Shown piece by piece: positions 33,657-43,585 of a stretch of DNA of 64,000 nt; position 1 is the first letter of the stretch; every line of letters starts with the position of its first letter. The stretch is from contig NC_089238.1 of the NCBI RefSeq assembly GCF_963924675.1, positions 22,177,815 through 22,241,814 of the forward strand. Reading direction: 5' to 3'. The translations under genes and the position numbers were made by a program. Origin of the DNA: Phocoena phocoena (Eukaryota; Chordata; Mammalia; Artiodactyla; Phocoenidae). Under the pieces are notes generated by a model. It saw nothing but the letters and a program-made list of their open reading frames with translations, searched no databases and was not told the origin of the DNA.

Positions 33657-33890
33657 AATAATAGTACAGATGAACTGGTTTGCAGGGCAGAAATTGATAC
33701 ACAGATATAGAGAACAAATGTATGGACACCAAGGCGGGAAAACGGGGGTGGTGCTGTGGGTGGTGGTGTGATGAATTGGGAGATTGGGATTGACATATAT
33801 ACACTGTTGTGTATAAAGTGGATGACTAATAAGAACCTGCTGTATAAAAAAATAAATAACATAAAATTCAAAAATTTAAAAAACCCAGAC
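33657..33890 (+). terminator. L1-8 3'UTR and A-rich tail
   Basis: GT-rich segment (GGGGGTGGTGCTGTGGGTGG near 33745) followed by 'tgtataaaaaaataaataac' and an A-rich end at 33890. A tail with interruptions (AAAATTCAAAAATTTAAAAA) abuts the right TSD. Confidence 0.75.
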
Positions 33891-33900
33891 CAACAACATA

Positions 33901-35025
33901 AAATTGAACCCCAAAGTAAAAGAAGAAAAAAAGAGAAAAAGAATAAAAGACCTTGGTTGTGGGGGTGGAGCTTAGGCAGGGGCGGGTTTTATGGTGGTGT
34001 GGGGCCTAGGCGGTGGGGTGACGTTTAGCCTGGGGTTCGGCCTAGGCTCTGGAACCATACAGCCAGAAAATGACTTGGGGTGGGGGCTTAGGCAGGGTTT
34101 TCAAGCATGGCAATGTTCAAGCATGGTGCGGGGTCTCTGCTTAGGACCTGTGCAGAAGAGGATGACAGCACATACAGAGGGGGACCTCAGAATGTGGAGT
34201 TCCGAATTTGGATGTAAGGCTCTGGGTGAGTGTGTGTGTATGGAGTTTTGGCCCATTGTGTATGGAGTTTTGGCCCACTGCTGTTGGAGGGGATCTAAGA
34301 GGGGGTCTCTGAATGTAAAGGTAGGGCCCTGGATGGGGTTGTATGGGTGGGGCTTGGGCTCTGTGTGTCTGAACGGAGGCTCTGAGGGCAAAGGTTTAGG
34401 TCCAGGAGCCCAACACACTCCCCGGTGCCTAAGTGGACAGGGAAAGCACTGGCCGCCTTCCCTTCCATTTCTCTACCTCCCACCCAAGGGTCTTCCCCAT
34501 CACTGCTAGATCCCTAATTTTGGGTGGGTCCCATTGTGTGTAGGAATTCCTCCCCTCCCCCAGCTGCCCCTCAGGGGTGCCAGTCCCATACTTCTGGCCT
34601 TTACTTTTGCTCCCCCTTTCATCCTTCCCACTCCCTCAGGAACCGCATGGCTGGAGGGGGCCTTGGTGGGCAGAGGATCAGGCCTCGGATCTCAGCAGTC
34701 TCCCAGGGACCCATGTGGGCAGGAGATATGCTGGCCATGCTCCCTTTTGATCCTCTTCCCTCCCAATGGTACCCTCTTTCCCCCTCCAGGCATGGAATCC
34801 CTTCTCCTCTCCCAGCTGCCCCTCAGGGGTCCCAGTCCCGACCCACCTCCACTTCTCCTCCCCCTCATGCCACCCCATGCCACATCCTACCCAGTCGCTG
34901 GGGGTTCCTCCTGGACCCTTGGGTGTCTGTGGTCCCCCACCAGTGCCTGGTAGGTGCCCTAGTTGTGCAGAGATGCGAAATCCACGTCCTCCTAGTCTGC
35001 CATCTTGACTCCACTCCCCCAATCT
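33901..35025 (-). mobile_element. L1-6 (segment 3): GC-rich 5'UTR and 5' end
   Basis: After L1-8, the L1-6 5'UTR continues ('ccttggttgtgggggtggag' near 33950; the equivalent L1-13 point is 49470) to a 5' end whose complement reads GTGGAGTCAAGATGGCAGAC, at about 35025. It contains repeats with about 250-280 bp spacing: CAGCTGCCCCTCAGGGGT at 34561 and 34813. Open frames on both strands (for example 33991-34509 and 34524-35039) are chance frames in GC-rich DNA. Confidence 0.85.
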
Positions 35026-35130
35026 TTTTTTCTTATTGAAGTATAGTTGATTAACAATGCCGTGTTAATTTCAGGTGTATAGCACAGTGATTCAGTTATA
35101 CATAGGCATATATTCTTTTTGAGATTCTTT
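35026..35130 (-). mobile_element. L1 3'-end fragment, minus
   Basis: T-rich start (CTTTTTTTCTTATTGAAGTA), then the complement of an L1 3' terminus ('agttgattaacaatgccgtg', 'agcacagtgattcagttata'). Only about 100 bp remain. Confidence 0.75.
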
Positions 35131-35514
35131 TCCCACTGGTGTGCAGTCTTTGATTCTATCTTGGAGGTTATTTCTTGAATATTGATTTCTAAATCTTATA
35201 TTTTTGAACTAAGATTATAAATATTTTTAAGACTCTGGATACATAATTTCAAATTGTTTTCCAAAAAAGACTCTCCAATTTATGCTACCGCCAGCTGTGT
35301 GGGAAAGTGTCTGTCTCACCACACTGTCACTATCTTAGCTCATTCTTGTTAAAAAATTTGGCTACTTTTACCAGTGTATTTTTTTTTACCATTTCATTGT
35401 TTCTTTTCCTTAATGCCAACATTTAAAAATATCCACTATGAATATTTGTGTGGTTCTAAATTTTACAAAAATTGTATCATACTCCACATTCTTTTTCTCT
35501 ATTTTCTTCTTTTT
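35131..35514. other. Possibly very old LINE remains; no gene
   Basis: AT-rich. A segment near 35250-35310 (TTGTTTTCCAAAAAAGACTC then 'ccaatttatgctaccgccag') resembles the complement of an L1 ORF2 3' region but is too diverged to be sure. Nothing else is recognised. Confidence 0.35.
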
Positions 35515-35705
35515 AAACTTTTATTTTATATTGGAGTATAGTTGATTAACAATGTTGTGTTAGCTTCAGGTGTTCAGCAAAGTGATTCAGTTATACATAC
35601 ATATGTATCTATTCTTTTTCAAATTCTTTTCCCATTTAGGTTATTACAGAATATTAAGTAGAGTTCTCTGTGCTATACAGTAGGTCCTTGTTGGTTATTT
35701 ATTTT
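35515..35705 (-). mobile_element. L1 3'-end fragment, minus
   Basis: Complement of an L1 3'UTR end: TTATATTGGAGTATAGTTG, then 'ttcagcaaagtgattcagtt', ending around 'taggtccttgttggttattt' at 35696. 5'-truncated, about 190 bp. Confidence 0.8.
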
Positions 35706-35806
35706 AAATAGAGCAGAAAACACAGATTCTTTTATTAAAAGGAACTAAAATATTCAAAAGACCCAAAATAGATGATTTAATATTTGAGATAAAAAACACT
35801 CTAGGG

Positions 35807-36014
35807 GGGCTTCCCTGGTGGCGCAGTGGTTGAGAGTCCGCCTGCCGATGCAGGGGACACGGGTTCGTGCCCCGGTCTGGGAAGATCCCACATGCCGCGG
35901 AGCGGCTGGGCCTGTGAGCCATGGCCGCTGAGCCTGCACGTCCGGAGCCTGTCCTCCGCAATGGGAGAGGCCACGACAGTGAGAGGCCCGCGTAACGCAT
36001 AAAAAAAAAAAAAA
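35807..36014 (+). mobile_element. CHR-type SINE with long A-tail
   Basis: Head GGGCTTCCCTGGTGGCGCAG. Pol III box A TGGCGCAGTGG at 35819-35829 and box B GGTTCGTGCCC at 35862-35872 are well kept, as expected for a tRNA-derived SINE. The body ends GAGAGGCCCGCGTAACGC with about 20 A. TSDs AAAAAACACTCTAGGG flank it (35791-35806 and about 36017-36032). It is near consensus, so probably young. Confidence 0.93.
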
Positions 36015-36029
36015 AAAAAAACACTCTAG

Positions 36030-36162
36030 GGAGATGCAAGAAGGAAGAGATATGGGGACATATGTATATGTATAACTGATGCACTTTGTTATAAAGCAGA
36101 AACTAACACACCATTGTAAAACCAATTATACTCCAATAAAGATGTAAAGTAAATAAATAAAC
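36030..36162 (+). mobile_element. L1 3'-end fragment at the same site
   Basis: About 130 bp of an L1 3' terminus ('atatgtatatgtataactga', 'ctccaataaagatgtaaagt') with TSDs AACACTCTAG at about 36020-36029 and 36163-36172. The SINE just upstream has TSDs that include the first bases of this fragment, so the SINE came later. Confidence 0.88.
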
Positions 36163-36543
36163 AACACTCTAGAAGCAATGAATAGCAGACTACATGACAC
36201 AGAAGAATGTATAGGTGATCTGGAAGATAGAATAATGGAAATCACCCAATCAAAACAGCAGACAGAAAGACAAATAGAAAAAAATGAGTGAAACATATGA
36301 TATCTCTGAGATAACATAAAATGTGCCAATATTCACATTATAGGGGTTCCAGAAGGAGAAGAAAGAGAGAACTGTATCAAAACTTTATTTGAAGAAATTA
36401 TGGCTGAAAACTTCCCCAACCTAATGAAGAAAACAGTTATCCAGGTACAGAAAGCACAGAGCGTCCCAAAGAAGATGAACCCAAATAGACTCACACCATG
36501 ACATATCATAACTAAAATGGCAAATGTTAAAAATAAAGAGCGA

Positions 36544-36762
36544 GGGGCTTCCCTGGTGGCACAGTGGCTGAGAGTCCACCTGCCGATGCAGGGTACACGG
36601 GTTTTTGCCCTGGTCCGGGAAGATCCCACATGCCACGGAGCAACTGGGCCCGTGAGCCATGGCCGCTGAGCCTGCGCATCCGGAGCCTGTGCTCCACAAC
36701 AGGAGAGGCCACAACAGTGAGAGGCTCATGTACCGCAAAAATAAATAAATAAATAAATAAAT
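36544..36762 (+). mobile_element. CHR-type SINE
   Basis: Head GGGGCTTCCCTGGTGGCACAG, A and B boxes present (box B variant GGTTTTTGCCC), tail of (AAAT)n. Perfect 15-bp TSDs AAAAATAAAGAGCGA at 36529-36543 and 36763-36777. Inserted in L1-10 ORF1. Open frames on both strands across it are SINE shadows. Confidence 0.95.
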
Positions 36763-38305
36763 AAAAATAAAGAGCGAATTCTAAAAGCAACAAGAGAACA
36801 ACAAAGAGTCATATACAAGAGAATCCTCATAAGGCTATCATCTGATTTCTCTGCAGAAACTTTGCAGGCCAGAAGGGAGTGGCATGAGTTATCCAAAGTG
36901 TGAAAGGGAAAAACCTGGGACCTAGGATATTCTACCCAGCAAGTATATCATTTAGAGTAGAAGGAGAGAATAAAGAATTCTCAGACAAGCAAAAAGTAGA
37001 AGAATCCATCAATACTAAACCTATCCTAAAAGAAATGTTGAAGACTTTTCTCTAAATGGAAAAGAAGTAAGAACCTATAAGAAAGGGAAAATCTCACTAA
37101 GAAATGGAAGTATATAGTAAGGATGGAAGAGCACTTAAATAAGCTGTACATAGATGAAAAGAAAGAAATGTGTAAAAGCAAATATAATTACAGTAAACAG
37201 TAAAGAGACATGCATAAGATGTAAAATATGACATCAAAATACAAAACGTGGGGGAGGGGAGTAAAAAAATGTAGATCATTAAATTGTGTTTGAACATAAA
37301 TGACTATCAGTTTAAATCAAGTAGATATAACTGTGAGTCAACATATGTGACCCCCATGGTAAACAAAAATCAAAAACCTATGAGAGATACACAAACACCA
37401 AAAAGAAAGGAACTCAAGCATACTACTAAAGAAAATTATCAAACCACTATGGGAAAAACAAAAAGAAGTGAGCAGAGAAGAACCACAAACAATTAGAAAA
37501 CAAGTAATAAAATGGCAATAAGTACATATATATCAATAATTACTTTAAATGTCAATGGACTAAGTGGTCTAATCAACAGACATAGGATGGCTGATTAGAT
37601 TAAAAAAAACAAGATCCTTCAATATGTGGCCTACAAGAGACTCACTTCAGGGATAAAGACACAGACTGAAAGTGAGAAGATGGAAAAGATTTCATACAAA
37701 TGGAAACGACAAGAAAGTGGGAGTAGGTAGTAGTACTCATATCAGACAAAATAGACTTTAAAACAAAGGCTATAACAAAAGACAAAGAAGGGCACTATAT
37801 AATGATAAAGGGACCAGTACAAAAATATATGTTAATACTCATTAACATATATGAACCTAAGGAAGACCTAAATATTTAAAGGAAATACCAATAGACATAA
37901 AGGGAGAAATTGACAAGAATACAAGAATAGTAGGGGACTGTAACATCCCCCTGGCATCAATGGACAGATAACCTCAACAGAAAATCAATAAGGTAACAGT
38001 AGTCTTAAATGACAAAATAGACCATTGGACTTAACAGAGATCTACAGGACATTACATCCAAACATAGCAGAATACACATTATTTTCAAGGGCACATGGAC
38101 CTTTCTCAAGGATAGATAACAAACTAGGCCATAAAATAAGCCTCAACAACTTTAAAAGGATAGAAATTATATCAAGCATTTTTTTCTGACCACACCAGTA
38201 TGAAACTAGAACACCATACACAACAGAAACAACTATAGAAAGAAAAATGGGGAAAGAATAAACATGAAGAGACTAAACAACATGCTATTAAAAAACCAAT
38301 GAGTC

Positions 38306-38538
38306 GGGCTTCCCTGGTGGCGCAGTGGTTGGGAGTCCGCCTGCCGATGCGGGGGACACGGGTTCGGGCCCTGGTCCGGGAGGATCCCACGTGCCGCGGA
38401 GCGGCGGAGCCCGTGCGCCACAACTGCTGAAGCCTGCGTGCCTACAGCCCACGAGCCGCAGCTGGAGAGGGCCCGCGCGCAGTGGCGGGAATGCAATGCA
38501 GCCAAAAATAAATAAATAAAAAAAAAAAAAAAAAAAAA
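38306..38538 (+). mobile_element. CHR SINE, long-tail variant
   Basis: Head GGGCTTCCCTGGTGGCGCAG as in other copies, but the body continues GCGCCACAACTGCTGAAGCC and ends AATGCAATGCAGCCAAAAAT, the 3' end seen in the longer CHR copy at 51003. It is therefore an internally shortened longer form. Perfect TSDs AAAAACCAATGAGTC at 38291-38305 and 38539-38553. Confidence 0.92.
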
Positions 38539-39494
38539 AAAAACCAATGAGTCAATGATGAAGTCATAGAGGAAATCAGGAAACACCTTGAGAAAAATGA
38601 AAATGAAAACACGACTTTCCAAAATCTATGGGATGTAGCAAAAACAGATTGAAGAGGAAAGTTCACAGTGATATAGACCTTCTTCAAAAAACAAAACCAA
38701 AAAAATCTCAAATAATCTAAGCTACTACCTAAAAGAATGAGGAAAAGAACAAAAAACAATGCCAAGGGTCAGCAAAATGAGGAAATTGTAAAGATCAGAG
38801 AAGAAATAAATAGAGATTAACAACAACAACAAAAGAAAAATTCAAAGAAATCAACAGGTGGTTTTTGGAAAAGATGAACAAAATTGACAAACCTTTAGCC
38901 AGGCTAAGGAAGAAAAAAGAGCGGACCCAAATAAACAAAATAAGAAATGAAAAGAGAAGAAATAACAATTGATAACACAGACATACAAGAACATCATGAC
39001 AGAAAAAATACTATGTATTATTTTATGCCACAAAATTGGACAACCTGGAAGAAATTGACAAATTTCTAGAAACTTAAAGCCTGCTGTGACTGACTGAGTC
39101 AAGAAGAAACAGACAATTTGAACAAACCAATCACCAGAAGTGAAATAGAACATGTAACAACAATAAAAAAAAAAAAAAAAAACTCCCTGCAACAAAAGTC
39201 CAGGACTGGGTGGCTTCACTGGGGAGTTCTACCAAGCATTCAAAGAAGAAATAATATCTCTCCTTCTCAAATTATCAAAAAAAATTGAAGAGGATGGAGC
39301 ACCCCAAAACTCATTCTACAAGGCCACAATTACCCTGATACCAAAACCAGACAAAGGTACTACCTAAAAAAAAAAAAAGAAAGAAAAGAATAAGAAAATT
39401 ACCAACCAATACCTTTGATGAATATAGAACAAATTCCTCAACAAACTACAAGCAAAAAATATCCAACAATATATAAAAAGGATCATACATGTAT

Positions 39495-39605
39495 ATTGGC
39501 GGGAAATATTTCCCTTGGTTTCATTTCAAATCATGAAGTTTGTTTTTATTTGCAACTTTAAAAAATAAATGCAATCATAACCTTAAAAAAATTTTAAAAA
39601 TAGAA
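39495..39605. other. Possible non-L1 patch inside L1-10 ORF2
   Basis: Between 'aaaaggatcatacatg' and a repeated 'gaaaggatcatagaca', about 110 bp (GTATATTGGCGGGAAATATT...) do not resemble ORF2. The duplicated 'aaaggatcata' on either side (39478 and 39605) suggests a small insertion with an 11-bp TSD. The insert is not identified. Confidence 0.5.
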
Positions 39606-40227
39606 AGGATCATAGACACACTCAAGTTTGTTTATTCCAGGGTCACAAGTATGGCTCAGCATTTACAAATCAATCAATGTGATGCATCACATTAAAAAAA
39701 GGAAGAATAAAAATCACATGATCATCTCAATAGACAGAGAAAAAACACTGGACAAAATTCAACATCCATTCATGATAAAAACTCTCACCAAAGTTGGTAT
39801 AGAGGGAACATATCCAAACATAATAAAAGCTATTTATGACAAACCCACAGCCAAAATAATACTCAACAGTGAAAAGCTGAAAGCCTTCCTGCTAAAATCT
39901 GGAATAAGACAAAGATGCCCACTCTCACCACTTCTACTCAACATAGTAATGGAAGGGCTAGCCACAGCAATCAGACAAAAAATAATGGTATCCAAATTGA
40001 AAGGGAAGAGGTAAAATTGTCATTATATGCAGATAACATAATAGTCTATATAGAAAAACCTAAAGACTCCACACAAAAACTATGAGAACTAATAAATGAA
40101 TTCAGCAAGGCAGGATACAAGATTAACATACAGAAATCTGTTGCATTTCTTTACACTAACAATAAAATATCAGAAAGGAAAACTTTTTTAAAATCTCTTT
40201 TAAAGTTGCATCTAAAAAAGATAATAA

Positions 40228-40450
40228 GGGGCTTCCCTGGTGGCGCAGTGGTTGAGAGTCCACCTGCCAAAGAGGGGACACGGGTTCATGCCCTGGTCCA
40301 GGAAGATCCCACATGCCACGGAGCGGCTGGGCCCATGAGCCATGGCTACCGAGCCTGCGCATCCGGAGCCTGTGCTCTGCAATGGGAGAGGCCACAACAG
40401 TGAGAGGCCCACGTATAGCAAATAAATAAATAAAATAAAATAAAATAAAA
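40228..40450 (+). mobile_element. CHR-type SINE
   Basis: GGGGCTTCCCTGGTGGCGCAG head, body ending GAGAGGCCCACGTATAGC and a tail of (AAAT)n/(AAAAT)n repeats. There is a small deletion around the 'cctgccaaagaggggacac' region. TSDs are not clear because both flanks are A-rich L1 ORF2 sequence. Confidence 0.9.
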
Positions 40451-41814
40451 TACTTAAAAATAAACCTGACCAAGAAAGTGAAAGACTTATATGCTGAGAA
40501 GTATAAAACATTAATAAAGGAAACTGAAGATGACTCAAAGAAATGGAAACATATCCAATGCCCTTGGATTGAAAGAATTAATATTGCTAAAATGGACATA
40601 CCACTCAAATCAATCTATAGATTTAATGTGATCCCTATCAAATTACCCATGACATTTTTCACAGAAGTAAAACAAATAATCCTAAAATTTATATGGAAGC
40701 ACAAAAGACCCAGAATTTCCAAAGCAATCCTGAAGAAAACGGACAAAGCTAGAGGCATAACCTTCCCAGACTTCAGATAATGCTACAAGATACAGTAATC
40801 AAAACAGTGTGGTATTGGCATGAAAACAGACATATGGATCAATGGAACAGAATACAGAGCCCAGAAATAAACCCACACACCTATGGTAAGTCAATTTTCA
40901 ACAAAGGAGGAAAGAATATACAATGAAGAAAAGACAGTCTTCAGCTACTGGTGGAAAAGCTGGACAGCTGCATGTAAATCAATGAAATTAGAACACTCCC
41001 TCACACCATACACAAAAATAAATTCAAAATGGCTTAAAGAATTAAATATAACATGACACCATAAACCTCCTAGAAGAGAACATAGGTAAAACATTCTCTG
41101 ACATAAATCCTACCAATGTTTCTTAGGTCAGTCTCCCAAGGCAAAGGAAATAAAAGCAAAAATAAACAAATGTGACCTAATCAAACTTACAAGTTTTGCA
41201 CAACAAAGGAAAGCATAAACAAAATGAAAACACAACCTAGGGACTGGGAAGAAATATTTGCAAACAATGTGACTGACAAGGGCTTAATTTTCAAAATATA
41301 AAAACAGGTCATACAGCTCAATATCAAAATAAATAAATAACCCAATAAAAAAATGGGCAGAAGATCTAAATAGACATTCCTCCAAAGAAGACATACAGAT
41401 GGCCAAGAGGCACATGAAAAGATGTTCAACGTCTCTAATTATTAGAGAAATGCAAATCAAATCTACCATGAGGTATCACCTCACACGAGTCAGAACAGCC
41501 ATCATCAAAATGTCTACAAGTAATAAATGCTGAAGAGGGTGTGGAGAAAATGGAACCCTCCTACACTGCGGAGGGAATGTAAATTGATGCAGCCACTATG
41601 TAGAACAGTATGGAAGTTCCTTAAAAAACTAAAAATAGAATTACCACATGATCCAGCAATGCCATTCCTGGGCATATTTCTGGAAAAGATAAAAAGTCGT
41701 TTTTGAAAATATACACATACCTCAATGTCCATAGCAGCACTATTTACAATAGCCAAGACGTGGAAGCAACCTAAGTATCCATCAACAGATGAAAGAATAA
41801 GAAAATGTGGAAAG

Positions 41815-41815
41815 A

Positions 41816-41853
<38 letters not shown>
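41815..41853. repeat. (TA)n expansion inside L1-10 ORF2
   Basis: A run of TA dinucleotides with one GTATA interruption, placed in ORF2 just before the conserved ATGGAATATTACTCAGC block. Reading stays open across it, giving alternating Tyr/Ile codons. The same ORF2 position carries another (TA)n at 61014-61062. Confidence 0.92.
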
Positions 41854-42190
41854 ATGGAATATTACTCAGCTATAAAGAAGAATGAAATAATGCCATTTGC
41901 AGCCACATGGATGGACGTAGATATTATCATAGTAAGTGAAGTAAGTCCAACAGAGAAAGGTAAATATAATATGATATCCCTTATATGTGGAATCTAAAAA
42001 AAAAAGATAAAAATGAACTTATTCACAAAACAAAAACAGATTCAGAAACATGGAAAACAAATTTATGGTTACCAAAGGGAAAAGAGAGGAGGAATAAATT
42101 AGGAGTTTGGGATTAACAGATACACACTACTGTATGTAAAATAAACACAGGATTTCCTGTATAACACAGGAAACAATATTCAATATTTTA

Positions 42191-42292
42191 TAATAATCTA
42201 TAATGGAAAAGAATCTGAAAAAGTTATATGTATATGGGTATATATACATATACATATATCTTTTTCAGATTCTTTCCCATTATAGATTATTA
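42191..42292. repeat. Near-perfect 46-bp-arm inverted repeat
   Basis: Left arm 42191-42236 (TAATAATCTATAATGGAAAA...) and right arm 42247-42292 (...CCCATTATAGATTATTA) are complementary with about two mismatches, around a 10-base AT loop. The left arm is normal L1 3'UTR; the right arm is its inverted copy replacing the expected continuation. Confidence 0.92.
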
Positions 42293-42380
42293 TATATGTA
42301 TATGTGTATATATAGATATATATCTTCGCAGTACACCTGAAGCTAACACAAGTCAACTATACTTCAATTTAAAAAATAAT

Positions 42381-43395
42381 AATTGCTATCATCAAAAAGT
42401 CTACTAATAGGGCTTCCCTGGTGGCACAGTGGTTGAGAGTCCGCCTGCCGATGCAGGGGACGTGGGTTCATGCCCCGGTCCGGGAGGATCCCACATGCCG
42501 CGGAGCGGCTGGGCCCGTGACCCATGGCCGCTGGGCCTGCGCGTCCGGAGCCTGTGCTCCGCAACGGGAGAGGCCGCAACAGTGAGAGGCCCGCGTACCA
42601 CAAAAAAAAAAAAAAAGAAAAAAAAGTCTACTAATAAAAAATGTTGGAGAGGATGTGAAGAAAAATGAACACTTGTACACTGTTTGTGGGAATGTAAATT
42701 GGTGTAACCACTATGGAAAACCAGATGGATGCTCCTCAAAAAAATGAAAATAAAAGTATCCAGTGATTCCACTTCTGGGTATTTATCTCAAACAAATGAA
42801 AACACCAATTTGAAAAGATATATTCACCCTCATGTTTATTGCAGCATTATTTACAATAGCCATGACATGAAAACATCATAAGAGTCCACCAGTAGATGAA
42901 TGGACAATGAAAATTATATATACATATATAAGAAAATATTGCCATTCGCAACAATGTGAATGAACCTTGAGGGCATTATGCTAAGTGAAATAAGTCAGAC
43001 AGAAAAAGACAAATACTATATGATCTCACTTATATGTGAAATCTAAAAAATGATGCAAATGAACTAATTTACAAAACAGAAAGAGACATACAGACTTAGA
43101 AAACAAACTTATGGTCACCAAATGGAAAGGTGGGAGGAGGGAGGGATAAATTAGGAGGTTGGGATTAACATACACATACTAAATATATAAAATAGATAAT
43201 CAAAAAGTATTTAGTGTATAGCACACAGAACTCTAATCAATATTCTGTAATAACCTATATGGGAAAGGAATCTGAAAAAAGTAGATATATGTATATGTTT
43301 AACTGAATCACTTTGCTGTACACCTGAAAGTAACACAACATTGTAAATCAACTATACTCCAATATAAAATAAAAATAAATAAATAAAACAAAAAG
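42381..43395 (+). mobile_element. L1-11: 5'-truncated L1 3' end
   Basis: The start, around 'attgctatcatcaaaaagtc', is ORF2 C-terminal sequence. It continues across a SINE to 'gttggagaggatgtgaagaa', the Cys-rich end of ORF2, and then a 3'UTR with 'accaaatggaaaggtgggag' and a terminal A-rich tail at about 43390. All frames are broken. Confidence 0.85.
42410..42620 (+). mobile_element. CHR-type SINE
   Basis: GGGCTTCCCTGGTGGCACAG head, near-consensus body (GAGAGGCCCGCGTACCAC) and an A-rich tail. Perfect 16-bp TSDs AAAAAGTCTACTAATA at 42394-42409 and 42621-42636. Inserted in L1-11 ORF2. Confidence 0.95.
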
Positions 43396-43585
43396 CTAGA
43401 TCATAGATACAGAGAATAGACTGCTGGTCACAGTGTGGGGGGAGGGGAGCAAGGAATAAAATGAGTGAAGGAGTTCAAATTTCCAGGTATAAAATAAATA
43501 ATTTATGGACATATAACATACAGAATGGTAATTATAGTTAATAATACTGTATTGCATATTTGAACATTGCAAATATCATCAATCT
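43396..43585 (+). mobile_element. L1-12 (left part): old L1 3'UTR
   Basis: Contains the L1M-like 3'UTR phrase 'gttaataatactgtattgca' after 'tttccaggtataaaataaat'. It ends at the TSD TCATCAATCT (43576-43585) and resumes after L1-13 at 50511. Confidence 0.75.

Larger units (their letters stand above)
27926..33890 (+). mobile_element. L1-8: full-length plus L1 inside L1-6 5'UTR
   Basis: Likely TSDs CAACAACATA at 27916-27925 and 33891-33900 bracket the insertion, and L1-6 5'UTR resumes beyond. The L1 start GTTCAAGATGGCAGAGTAG lies at about 27965; 27926-27964 is unexplained leading sequence. The 5'UTR is about 0.9 kb and unlike that of L1-3. ORF1 is 28883-29790 and ORF2 29849-33656, followed by a 3'UTR with GT-rich repeats and an A-rich tail. 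All coding frames are broken, but less decayed than L1-10 or L1-14. Confidence 0.88.
35760..37055 (+). pseudogene. L1-10 ORF1 remains
   Basis: Interrupted ORF1: coiled-coil entry (35760-35806), then 'gaagcaatgaatagcagact' after the nested insertions, RRM signature 'attataggggttccagaagg' near 36340, C-terminal 'ccagaagggagtggcatgag' near 36869 and an end at CTCTAA 37055. Two SINEs and an L1 fragment split it, and stops are present in every segment. Confidence 0.85.
37512..41997 (+). pseudogene. L1-10 ORF2 remains
   Basis: Begins ATGGCAATAAGTACATATAT at 37512. Endonuclease blocks can be followed ('caagagactcacttcaggga' near 37635; 'gtaggggactgtaacatccc' near 37930, where GDFN has become GDCN). 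Reverse-transcriptase parts lie near 39630-40080, with the FADD region reading 'tatgcagataacataatagt' (near 40027), so the second Asp is lost. C-terminal parts are at 40478-40780 and 41725-41997. Two SINEs lie inside. Stops and frameshifts are numerous. Confidence 0.88.
35760..42380 (+). mobile_element. L1-10: long degraded plus L1 hosting several insertions
   Basis: Starts inside ORF1 coiled-coil sequence (near 35760), continues through ORF1 (to 37055) and a spacer to ORF2 (37512 to about 41997), and ends with a 3'UTR at about 42380. It is interrupted by CHR SINEs at 35807, 36544, 38306 and 40228 and by an L1 3' fragment at 36030. Nearly every domain is recognisable but full of stops. An extra non-L1 patch may lie near 39495-39600. 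The 3'UTR contains the 46-bp-arm hairpin at 42191-42292. Confidence 0.85.

Noticed and set aside
33991..35039. Open frames up to 172 codons, possible proline-rich protein
   Set aside because: The segment is the 5'UTR of L1-6, shown by the CCATCTTGACTCC end at 35010 and the equivalent order in L1-13. The amino acid pattern follows the tandem repeats.
35807..36014. tRNA gene (A and B boxes present)
   Set aside because: The boxes belong to the tRNA-derived head of a CHR SINE; no cloverleaf with acceptor stem is formed, and the unit has a poly(A) tail and TSDs.
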